A stretch of 28,844 nt of DNA from IMG/VR virus record IMGVR_UViG_3300029798_000024, positions 1 to 28,844 of that record; one strand, written 5' to 3'. Both the position numbers and the translations under genes were made by a program. Shown piece by piece: positions 22,211-28,844 of this stretch; the first letter of the stretch is position 1, and each line of letters starts with the position of its first letter. The DNA comes from a virus. Under the pieces are notes generated by a model. It was not told where the DNA came from. It worked only from the letters and a program-made list of their open reading frames with translations, and ran no database searches.

Positions 22211-22588
22211 ATGAAACGACAAGACCTTCTCACACTCAACTGGACCGGCCCGCAGCTAACGCTAGACGGGCGCGACATTATCCTATCGTCTGGAGCTTAC
22301 GAGCTTTTGCGATTATGGGGAAATTGTATTGTCGATTGCCCACTCGGAAATAATTACGCTCTTGGGGAGGCGTCGCTTGTTTGCTACTCAACAAAAGACG
22401 AATTGAAAGAGTTGCGAAATATATCTCCAGAGCAGCGGCGAGAAATCGTTGTAGATTTTATGATTGACCATGATGGAACAATTCAAGAATGCTACGAAGG
22501 GCTTGTTTTGCGCCTGAAATCCATCAACGCCGCTGCGGTGGAAAGCGAGCTGCCGGGAAAGTCTCAGGATGCACCCCCAGCTTTCTAG
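22211..22588 (+). CDS. Tail assembly chaperone, short form (lambda gpG-like)
   Basis: 125 residues. It is helical with LLTLNWTGPQLTLDGRDIILSS at the start and LKELRNISPEQRREIVVDFMI in the middle, ending in LPGKSQDAPPAF at TAG 22586-22588. In siphoviruses such a gene makes the short chaperone that binds tape-measure protein, and a -1 frameshift makes a longer form. The slippery heptamer lies at codons 115-117, close to the end, and the downstream frame is open without a stop. Order (before the tape measure) supports this. Confidence 0.8.
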   Translation: MKRQDLLTLNWTGPQLTLDGRDIILSSGAYELLRLWGNCIVDCPLGNNYALGEASLVCYSTKDELKELRNISPEQRREIVVDFMIDHDGTIQECYEGLVLRLKSINAAAVESELPGKSQDAPPAF

Positions 22589-22797
22589 CAAGTCTCAAGC
22601 TCTTCGCACTCAAGAACAATCTCAACCCCGATACCCTGATATGGCATACGGACATGGCCGAGGTAATGCAACTGCTTCACGCGGAAGGAATCCAGAACGG
22701 AAGGACTTTCCAATGGCTGAATTACTTCGACCCCGAGCCGGAACTATTGGCGGAATTTGAGGCAACCTATCAAGACTCTGAATTTGAACTAACGTAA
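22211..22797 (+). CDS. Tail assembly chaperone, long form made by -1 frameshift (gpGT-like)
   Basis: 195 residues: 117 from the upstream frame (ending ELPGK), then 78 from the -1 frame, beginning VSGCTPSFLASLKLFALKN at 22561 and ending at TAA 22795-22797. Shifting at GGA AAG to GGG AAA leaves Gly-Lys unchanged and continues at GTC. The added part has LIWHTDMAEVMQLLHAEGIQN and an acidic end DPEPELLAEFEATYQDSEFELT. In lambda the extension (T) recruits the tail tube protein while the G part binds the tape measure. No start codon with its own signals exists for the second frame. Confidence 0.82.
22555..22561 (+). other. -1 frameshift slippery site G GGA AAG
   Basis: GGGAAAG in the zero frame is read as G GGA AAG, matching the X XXY YYZ rule with X=G, Y=A, Z=G, the same heptamer as the lambda G-GT site. 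The zero-frame stop lies 24 bases downstream and the -1 frame is open to 22797. Confidence 0.88.
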
Positions 22798-23924
22798 TGG
22801 CTATCGAAACCAAGGTAAAGGTTGGATACGACGGGACCGCCGTAAAGCATGGATTTGACCAGATTGCCAAGCATGGAAAGGCGACCGGGGAAAAGCTGAT
22901 AGGCGCATTCGGCTTCAAGGAAATAGGCAAGGCTGCGTTGGCATTTGCTGGAATCGGATCGGTAATGACCGTGTTTGGAAAGGGATATGAAACCTTGTCG
23001 TGGGGAGCGGAATTGGCACAGCTATCAAAGCAACTTCACATGACGGTTCCTGACTTGATGGAACTTGAAGAGCAATTCCGGCTTTGCAGGCTGGACGGCG
23101 ACAGCCTCGGCGTGACAATCGGCAAGATGAGAATGTTCTTGGAAAAAGCGTGGGAAGCACCGGGGGAGGAGCGCGACATGCTGAAACAAATGGGACTCGG
23201 CGTGCAGCAAATGGACAAGATGAAAAACGCCAAGCAACAATTCGAGGCTATTCTCAACGGCATGTCAAAAGTTGCGGAAAGGGAGCAGGAAAAATACCTC
23301 AAATCTATCTTCGGAAAGGGCGGATTTCCGATTTCGAGATTCATCGGAAAGTCCGGCGATCTATCAAGCCAGGCAAAAAAGAACCTTGGAGAGGCGCCGG
23401 AATATATCGACAAGCACATTGAGAATCTTGAGAAAGCCGAGCTGGCAATCGGAATGTTGGCTACCAGCATTCACCTTGCATACGTTCATATCTTCGATGC
23501 GTTGCAACATGTTTTTGGAGAGGATTTTATCGGCAAGTTTATCAAGAACAACCTATCATCCGGGGCGCTGGAAAAGGCATTCAATGATTTCGCGGGATAC
23601 CTGAAAGGCAAAACCGCAGGCGATGTTTTCGCTGACATCGGCAGGCAGATGGCGGAAGGATTCATGTCAGGGATCGGCAACACTTTCAACAAGCGGGTTG
23701 CAGGGACGGCACAAGGAGACTACGGGGCAAGCTCGCTAGGCATAAGCATAGCGAGGGCATGGATCGACACTAAGGCATTATTCACTCATCAAGAAAGCCA
23801 TGTCCTCGGAACCGGGACTGTGATGACCGGCAACGTGGAAGCATTCTACAGAGGTCTTGACCGGATAGGAGAATACCTGTCAACAATAGTCAAAAACGGG
23901 GGCCAGCTAGTCTGGGGAAAATAA
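22797..23924 (+). CDS. Tail tape-measure protein, short
   Basis: 375 residues. It starts with TKVKVGYDGTAVKHGFDQIAKHG, has a hydrophobic helix region (FKEIGKAALAFAGIGSVMTVFG, about 40-62) and continues with long amphipathic helices, as in tape measures that set tail length and are ejected with DNA. The ATG overlaps the chaperone stop in TAATG. By the ~1.5 Angstrom per residue rule for tape measures the tail would be about 55 nm, short for a siphovirus. No peptidase or lysozyme domain is visible. The middle (SVMTVFG-KGYETLSWGAELAQLSKQLHMTVPDLMELEEQF) is typical of phage tape-measure N-termini. Confidence 0.75.
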   Translation: MAIETKVKVGYDGTAVKHGFDQIAKHGKATGEKLIGAFGFKEIGKAALAFAGIGSVMTVFGKGYETLSWGAELAQLSKQLHMTVPDLMELEEQFRLCRLDGDSLGVTIGKMRMFLEKAWEAPGEERDMLKQMGLGVQQMDKMKNAKQQFEAILNGMSKVAEREQEKYLKSIFGKGGFPISRFIGKSGDLSSQAKKNLGEAPEYIDKHIENLEKAELAIGMLATSIHLAYVHIFDALQHVFGEDFIGKFIKNNLSSGALEKAFNDFAGYLKGKTAGDVFADIGRQMAEGFMSGIGNTFNKRVAGTAQGDYGASSLGISIARAWIDTKALFTHQESHVLGTGTVMTGNVEAFYRGLDRIGEYLSTIVKNGGQLVWGK

Positions 23925-24835
23925 TGGGAGCATCGGCAGCAATCGTTCACGGAAGCATTCAGCCTTATGAGTGGAAGCAAACTTGCGACTTCACGGCGAG
24001 CAAAGACGAAACCGGGAAATGGAAAGGGCAGGCGTCTTTCAACTGCCGAAAGTATGACTTTGCGATACTGTCACTAACGACATTCCGCAGGGGAGTCCCT
24101 ATCGGCGCAGTGGTTAACGCGAAGTATGCAGGCGAGTGGTCATTTCTTCTGATAGAAACCACGTCGCACCAGCACAAGGCAGGCGGCATAACTGAAATCA
24201 CCGTTACTTTCGGCGGGCGCGATCCCAACGACAGCGACAAGAACGAGGATGAGCTTACTTATGGCTTGAAGGCAACGACGACCGAGGCTTGCATCTTGGA
24301 AAAGATCAAGAAAGCGGAATCGCCTGGAGGCATAACCGAGGCTGAAACGGCAGCGGGAGCTTTGTCGGCGGATGAATACGAAATGATAACCCGTCTTTTC
24401 AACAATCAGCTTTTCGTCCGGCCTGCCAAGAATGACAGCGGAGATACGGCGGTTTACTTGGTGGACATTCACGAAGCGGACTTCGGAAAGATTTCAAGCG
24501 CGAACGGGCTGGAATGGTATAACGAGATTTTCAAACGCGGACACCGGACATACGACCGCCCCTTGCTGGTATGGTACAAGAAAGGCTCCAACATCGGAGG
24601 CTTGCCAGCCGAAAGAATGAAACGGTTTTCGTATATCGACCCTAATCCTGAAAATCTCAACCCGGAAATTCCCAAGGCTTTCCCCGACAGGAATTGGAGG
24701 CTTATGGAAATGTCATGCTCGCAAAGCAGCGGGACCAACAAGAACACGACGGAATACGAACTCGGCTGGCACATGTCACCGGGTCCTGGAGATCAAAAGT
24801 TCCCGGTTAAGATTTACACGATGCCGACAACCTAA
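23924..24835 (+). CDS. Tail-tip or minor tail protein, unknown family
   Basis: 303 residues, starting in a TAATG overlap with the tape measure. The N-terminal part is beta-rich (KGQASFNCRKYDFAILSLTTFRRG; WSFLLIETTSHQHKAGGITEITVTFGGRD), the centre has an acidic helix (EAETAAGALSADEYEMITRLFNNQLF) and the C-terminal half is rich in Trp, Tyr and Pro. The order after the tape measure matches distal tail proteins that build the tip. No direct family recognised. Confidence 0.6.
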   Translation: MGASAAIVHGSIQPYEWKQTCDFTASKDETGKWKGQASFNCRKYDFAILSLTTFRRGVPIGAVVNAKYAGEWSFLLIETTSHQHKAGGITEITVTFGGRDPNDSDKNEDELTYGLKATTTEACILEKIKKAESPGGITEAETAAGALSADEYEMITRLFNNQLFVRPAKNDSGDTAVYLVDIHEADFGKISSANGLEWYNEIFKRGHRTYDRPLLVWYKKGSNIGGLPAERMKRFSYIDPNPENLNPEIPKAFPDRNWRLMEMSCSQSSGTNKNTTEYELGWHMSPGPGDQKFPVKIYTMPTT

Positions 24836-24838
24836 CCA

Positions 24839-25729
24839 ATGCCAGCACCTTCACAAGTCGGGATTGAAAAGCCGCATCCGGTAACCCCTACCACTCCTTT
24901 CAGTTCCAAGTGGGCGAACTCGGTTGCGAGGTCAATCGACGCCTTGCACGGGCGCGGTGACGACAAGTCACCGATGCCGCTATCTCCGCGCATAGTCAGC
25001 GCATTCTGGCCCAAGTTCTATTGGCGCGACGATTCTGTTTATTTCACACTTTCGCCAGGATCAATAATCGAGCGGCACACGATCACTGGAGAGGCTTTGC
25101 AATACTGGCCGATCACGAGCATTGATTCCGGCACGGGCAAGGAAATCGAATACGGGCCGATTGCCGATGGATACAGCGTCTATGTCCATTATGATACCAA
25201 ACCGATTGGATCGGTAGGCACTGGATCGCCATACGTTGACCCTGAGATCATAATCGCCACCGCACCGGCAAGCACGCACTACGCGCCACCGATAGAAGGC
25301 GATTCGGGAAGCTCTGGAACGCAATACGTCAAGCTATGCACGCTGCATATCAATTCAGAAACGAAGTGCCTTTCAGTTGACAAGGTGGCGATGGGCGACA
25401 ACGTGAATCATTGGCGCGACCTCCCGAAATTCAAGGCCACTGGCTACACCAGCGGAGTTCACGCGCTTTTTACCAGGTTCAGTCTAACGGATGGCGCGTT
25501 CCATTACAAGGGACTCAAGGCAACTGGAGACGTTACGCTGACAGAATCCGGCGGGGCTGGATCGGAGATTATTGAAATCGGAACAACCTCGGCAACCGGA
25601 CCTAGCTTCAATATCGAGATTTCTTACGGCGGATACCCGGCGTCTATATTTCTTTACGTTAGAAACGGTCGATTCGTTTCCGTCGATGAAGGAGCCGCCG
25701 TGCCGACTCACGTTGTGGTGGGGGCGTAA
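24839..25729 (+). CDS. Tail or baseplate protein, unknown family
   Basis: 296 residues, beta-rich. N-terminal part is Pro-rich (MPAPSQVGIEKPHPVTPTTP), then a WANSVARSIDALHGRG segment also known to me from tail proteins that hold the fibre, followed by strands (FWPKFYWRDDSVYFTLSPG; DGYSVYVHYDTKP). The C-terminal half is Gly/Ser/Thr-rich (GDVTLTESGGAGSEIIEIG). Likely a structural part of the tail tip. A short GGGCG/TGCCC hairpin followed by TTTTT lies at its stop and may be a weak terminator. Confidence 0.6.
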   Translation: MPAPSQVGIEKPHPVTPTTPFSSKWANSVARSIDALHGRGDDKSPMPLSPRIVSAFWPKFYWRDDSVYFTLSPGSIIERHTITGEALQYWPITSIDSGTGKEIEYGPIADGYSVYVHYDTKPIGSVGTGSPYVDPEIIIATAPASTHYAPPIEGDSGSSGTQYVKLCTLHINSETKCLSVDKVAMGDNVNHWRDLPKFKATGYTSGVHALFTRFSLTDGAFHYKGLKATGDVTLTESGGAGSEIIEIGTTSATGPSFNIEISYGGYPASIFLYVRNGRFVSVDEGAAVPTHVVVGA

Positions 25730-25744
25730 GTATGCCCGTGATTT

Positions 25745-25773
25745 TTGACAACCGCCGCAAACTCAAAACAATA
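25745..25773 (+). promoter_or_regulatory. Internal promoter-like module C, 34 nt before an ATG start
   Basis: TTGACA (25745-25750), 17 bases, then ACAATA (25768-25773), with ATG at 25779, the same 34-base spacing as modules A and B. Outside the -35 box and the following CCGC (A and B: ATCCGC; here ACCGCC) it shares little with them. Confidence 0.45.
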
Positions 25774-25778
25774 CCGCC

Positions 25779-26636
25779 ATGCCACTTTCCAACGTATCAT
25801 CCACCGCCAGCCTGTTCGGGACGGCAACCCACACGCGGGCCGGTATCGTGGGCTCTGACACTCTCGGCGCTCAGATGACCGTGACACAACTCGCCTCGAC
25901 GGTCGGGTTTGTCATTACCGCCACGCTCGCAAAGGTTGGCGACGCTCTCCTTGTAAATGTCCCGGCAAACTCTTCCAGCGGCTCGACTGCATGGGTTGCA
26001 GGCGCGGCTCAAATCGAAACCGCGACCGTCGTAGCGGCCAGCGGATGCACGTCTAACGGCAACTGCGCCCTCGTGCTGACTTCCGGCGTGGTGGCAGGCT
26101 CGCCGCTCACCGTCACCGTGCCGCTCACAACCGCCGCAAACACCGCGACGTTGGTTGCTGCCGCGCTTGCGGCCGGACTCGCGGCAAATGCAGCCGTAGC
26201 CGCTAAATACGCCGTCACAAGCAGCGGAGCGGACATTATTTTGACGCGAGCAAAAGACGCTAACGGCTTTTACCAGGCGACGGATTCAACGCTTAATCTC
26301 GCAATCCCGGCAGGCATCGGCATCACGGCGGCGGCGACAAGCGCCGGAACGCTCGCAGGAACCCAAACCAGCGGGGCGCTGGTATCCGGCGGCGATGGCA
26401 AGGACTTCGAGGGGATTGCGACGCCGACAATTACCGCGGTGCAAGCTCTGGATATTCGCATCTTGAACGGAGGGGCTAATGCCGTATTGGCCGCGACCAG
26501 TTTTCCTATTCCAGCCCTGTTTGTTGACCGCCTCGCCAGCGGGGCTTTAGGGTCGCTCATTGGAGGCGCTATCACGATCACCGCAACTGCCGCGAACACG
26601 CAAATCTATATGACAGTTTTCGGAACCTCCGCCTAA
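25779..26636 (+). CDS. Ala/Thr/Ser-rich tail or fibre-associated structural protein
   Basis: 285 residues dominated by Ala, Thr, Ser, Gly and Val, with beta-strand repeats (VTVPLTTAANTATLVAAALAAG; AVTSSGADIILTRAKDANGF). The 'VTSSGADI-LT-----n---' block is familiar to me from phage tail and fibre proteins. No catalytic motif is visible; two cysteines lie close together (SGCTSNGNCALV). The gene has its own promoter-like module. The composition and place suggest a head or tail decoration or fibre-joint protein. Confidence 0.6.
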   Translation: MPLSNVSSTASLFGTATHTRAGIVGSDTLGAQMTVTQLASTVGFVITATLAKVGDALLVNVPANSSSGSTAWVAGAAQIETATVVAASGCTSNGNCALVLTSGVVAGSPLTVTVPLTTAANTATLVAAALAAGLAANAAVAAKYAVTSSGADIILTRAKDANGFYQATDSTLNLAIPAGIGITAAATSAGTLAGTQTSGALVSGGDGKDFEGIATPTITAVQALDIRILNGGANAVLAATSFPIPALFVDRLASGALGSLIGGAITITATAANTQIYMTVFGTSA

Positions 26637-26637
26637 C

Positions 26638-26979
26638 ATGTCTAACGAATCATCCATCACGCTTGCTTCGATGGTCGTCGGGGACACCTTCGACGAATTG
26701 ACATGCGCCATGTCCAGCACCGGGACGGCGCTCGCTTCGCACTTGGCATCGGTGACAATCACATGGATTGACACGGAAGGCAACGCCGGTCCGATCTGGA
26801 CAAGCGCGAGCGGAGCAATCACGATCACAAGCGCGGCCAACTGGCAATGGAAAGTGAACAAGATTGCCGCTGATACCCGCACAATCGGATTGTGGCTTGG
26901 AGACGTCCTTTTCGTTGATGCCGACTCCGATAGAAAAACCCGCTGGTTAATCCTGCAAAAAGTCACCGCGCACCCATGA
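26638..26979 (+). CDS. Small tail-region protein, unknown function
   Basis: 113 residues starting one base after the previous stop. It is beta-rich with SITLASMVVGDTFDELTCAM, TITWIDTEGNAGPIW and a final strand TRWLILQKVTAHP. The 'GDTF-----' start and 'W-----d' end resemble small baseplate-side proteins that precede fibre genes, but there is no firm match. It overlaps the next start by four bases (ATGA). Confidence 0.6.
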   Translation: MSNESSITLASMVVGDTFDELTCAMSSTGTALASHLASVTITWIDTEGNAGPIWTSASGAITITSAANWQWKVNKIAADTRTIGLWLGDVLFVDADSDRKTRWLILQKVTAHP

Positions 26980-27848
26980 GCGACAAGATCACAGCGTATC
27001 TAACGCAATCCACTGAGACGGTCACAAGCACGTTCACTCAGAACGGTGAGACGCTGGTTGCGAGCTACGTCCAAGCCGCACGCGGGGCGAAGGGTGAAGA
27101 TGGCACCGGAAGCGGCGGAACATGGGGTGGAATCACCGGAGACGTCTCCCTTCAAACCGATCTTGGAAACTCTGCCACCAAGGATGTCGGCACCACGGCC
27201 GGCACGGTGGCGGCTGGAGACGATTCAAGATTCAACAGCGGATTGACTCCGACCGAGCACGCATCGTTGTCAATCGGAACAGGAATTTCAGAAATCCAGT
27301 TCGAGGCGATTCAAGCCGGTTCAGGCGGAGAAAATGTCCAAGTGTGCATTGCTGATCCGGTGACGACGCAACCGCTTACAGTCACCGCGGTTGGAAACCT
27401 GCTTACGATCACCCCGTCGTCACGGGCCAATCTGATTGTGGCGAGTGAACTCCAGAAGGTGGACGAAACACCGTTCGGGCTGAACAATCTGGTTTTCGTC
27501 AGCGAAGGATTGTTCACGGCGGACGGACGCGATTACCGTTTGGCCAGCCGGCCGATGTGGGCTAGACTCAATGTCAATACAGGGTCCAATTATTGCGAAC
27601 TGTACGTCTGGCCGGCAAACTCCAACACCCCTGGCATCTACACTGGATCGACCGCCAACTATATGACGTGTGGCTGGACGGTAGCCGACGCCAACCCGGA
27701 CATCACGCCGGAATTCCAAGCCGTTGAATCGAAGGTGTCCGAGGCGGTCAAAGCGGTCAATTCCATCGCCTCACTAGCCACGGCACGGTCTGGTAGCACA
27801 GGCTACGGTCCTCTGATTACGCAAGTAGCAACCAATCTTTCCCTCTGA
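26976..27848 (+). CDS. Tail fibre-like protein
   Basis: 290 residues. The N-terminal part is YLTQSTETVTSTFTQNGETLVASYVQ, then the collagen-like ARGAKGEDGTGSGGTWGGITG and a common fibre motif (DVSLQTDLGNSATKDVGTTAG; TVAAGDDSRF). Such segments are used in phage fibres for trimer formation. The C-terminal half (LNVNTGSNYCELYVWPANSNTPG) may be the receptor-side domain. The stop overlaps the next ATG. Confidence 0.75.
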   Translation: MSDKITAYLTQSTETVTSTFTQNGETLVASYVQAARGAKGEDGTGSGGTWGGITGDVSLQTDLGNSATKDVGTTAGTVAAGDDSRFNSGLTPTEHASLSIGTGISEIQFEAIQAGSGGENVQVCIADPVTTQPLTVTAVGNLLTITPSSRANLIVASELQKVDETPFGLNNLVFVSEGLFTADGRDYRLASRPMWARLNVNTGSNYCELYVWPANSNTPGIYTGSTANYMTCGWTVADANPDITPEFQAVESKVSEAVKAVNSIASLATARSGSTGYGPLITQVATNLSL

Positions 27849-28844
27849 TGAAACAACGATTCACAGCAGATCCGCTTCGGTCTCAGGTTGACAATCTACT
27901 TGAGTCCGGAGACGGAATTGTGTCCGTCGTTGGCGGGGTGCCGAAGGAACCGAAACAGCTTCTTGATTTACTGGCTGAAAGCGCGGTGGACAACCGGGAC
28001 GCACTAGAGTTGGGGACTGCCGCGACAGAGGACGCCACGGCTTTTGCCACTGCTGCACAGGGCGGTAAAGCCGATACTGCGCTTCAATCGCTTTCAGGGG
28101 CGTTGCTTACGGGTGATATTTCATCGTGGGCCAAAGCCGCCACAAAGCCAACCTACACGTATTCTGAAGTAGGAGCAGATGCCGCAGGAGCTGCCGCAGC
28201 CGTCACACTGGGGACACTTGGAGCCGCTAGAGCCATCGAAACCAAGACGGGAGATTTCACCGCAGTCGTTGGAGGCTGCTACATCGTCGAGACTGCTACA
28301 ATCGTCAGCATCACCGATCCGGCGGGGACAACTCAAGGACAGTCCTACGAGGTCTGGATCGGCAGCGGCACGATCCGGTTTGGCGGCGCAGGCACGGTTT
28401 TCGCGGCATCCCGCCTATCCATCCGCCGCAGATACACCGGCAGCGCATGGGCGACTCTATCGCCAACCGTGACGGATTTGCTAACGGCCAACGGCGGCCT
28501 GACCACGGCTGGCACGGTCACCTTCGCCGCCGGAACCACGTTCGGAGCCATGGGGACCGGCGTGGCGGCGCTTTTCCGGGCGGCGCTTTTGAGCGGGACG
28601 GTGGGGGATGCGTTGTTTTTGGCGGCTACTCAGGCGGCAGCACAGTCGGCGTTAGGGGTGATGGCGAGGTCAAAGAGCCGGGCAGTGCTGATTGAACATG
28701 AATTTTGCGGAGCTTCTACGTTTTCCCTAGCTCCTTTTGTCACAACTGCCATATCGTCTGGAACATTGGCAAACGGTTTAGGAATTACTCCGAACCATCC
28801 TGGAGTATGTATCATTAAAGACTCCGCCACTGCCAACGGAGGGT
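27848..28844 (+). CDS. Tail fibre-like protein, 3' partial
   Basis: At least 332 codons from ATG 27848 with no stop before the window end. It starts MKQRFTADPLRSQVDNLLES, continues through Ala/Gly/Thr-rich segments with the fibre motif SSWAKAATKPTYTYSEVGAD (about 95-114), a beta region (YIVETATIVSITDPAGTTQG; YEVWIGSGTIRFGGAGTVF) and LFLAATQAAAQSALGVMARS, common in fibre proteins. The C-terminal part just before the end (EHEFCGASTFSLAPFVTTAI) begins a new, less repetitive domain. It is probably the main receptor-binding fibre. Confidence 0.75.
   Translation, partial: MKQRFTADPLRSQVDNLLESGDGIVSVVGGVPKEPKQLLDLLAESAVDNRDALELGTAATEDATAFATAAQGGKADTALQSLSGALLTGDISSWAKAATKPTYTYSEVGADAAGAAAAVTLGTLGAARAIETKTGDFTAVVGGCYIVETATIVSITDPAGTTQGQSYEVWIGSGTIRFGGAGTVFAASRLSIRRRYTGSAWATLSPTVTDLLTANGGLTTAGTVTFAAGTTFGAMGTGVAALFRAALLSGTVGDALFLAATQAAAQSALGVMARSKSRAVLIEHEFCGASTFSLAPFVTTAISSGTLANGLGITPNHPGVCIIKDSATANGG

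Noticed and set aside
22489-22797. Separate gene starting at 22489
   Set aside because: The start is embedded in the upstream gene without signals; the -1 slippery site explains this frame better.

Overview
The window reads as a contiguous stretch of a tailed double-stranded DNA phage or prophage. Almost every gene lies on the + strand in tight, often ATGA- or TAATG-overlapping order: recombination and replication, then packaging, head, tail and tail fibres. Both ends are cut: the first gene begins before base 1 and the last (a tail-fibre-like protein) runs past base 28844. No integrase, repressor, lysis gene, tRNA or rRNA was seen, so virulent versus temperate cannot be decided. Base composition is moderately GC-rich. 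Most starts lack a Shine-Dalgarno sequence and instead follow short G-poor C/A-rich leaders, or sit directly downstream of a promoter-like sequence. This suggests a host that depends little on Shine-Dalgarno pairing. Verrucomicrobiota is my weak guess; the sequence alone does not prove it.

Bases 1-7823 hold the DNA-metabolism module. It has an alanine-rich repeat protein, a coiled-coil protein, a RecT/Red-beta-like annealing protein with its YqaJ/lambda-exonuclease-type partner, a run of very small unknown proteins, a RuvC-like resolvase, a SNF2-type helicase and a DNA methyltransferase. Together these look like a phage recombination and branch-processing set. Bases 7824-11686 hold a replication-like protein with a simple-sequence linker and several conserved-looking unknown genes. 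The non-coding stretches there are C/A-rich and repetitive, including a 67-bp perfect direct repeat. The stretch before the terminase has a G-quadruplex-type motif and inverted repeats and could be the packaging start site.

Bases 11687-18397 are packaging and head: candidate small terminase, GpA-type large terminase, a small gene at the gpW position, lambda-type portal, S49-type prohead protease, coiled-coil scaffold and P22-type coat protein, followed by a strong terminator. Bases 18470-22203 hold head-completion and tail-tube genes, interrupted by a short ATP-dependent DNA ligase (LigE-like) catalytic domain. At 22211-22797 the tail assembly chaperone is made in two forms through a lambda-type G GGA AAG slippery site. 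A short tape-measure protein follows, then tail-tip and fibre-like proteins to the end.

The least ordinary signals are: (i) three TTGACA boxes placed exactly 34 nt before start codons, with a fourth, more degenerate one at 35 nt, suggesting internal promoters giving leaderless transcripts; (ii) the C/A-rich repeat arrays on both sides of the 9914-10420 gene; (iii) the ligase that stops where its OB domain should begin; (iv) the structured, G-quadruplex-bearing gap before the terminase; and (v) the clearly readable -1 frameshift.
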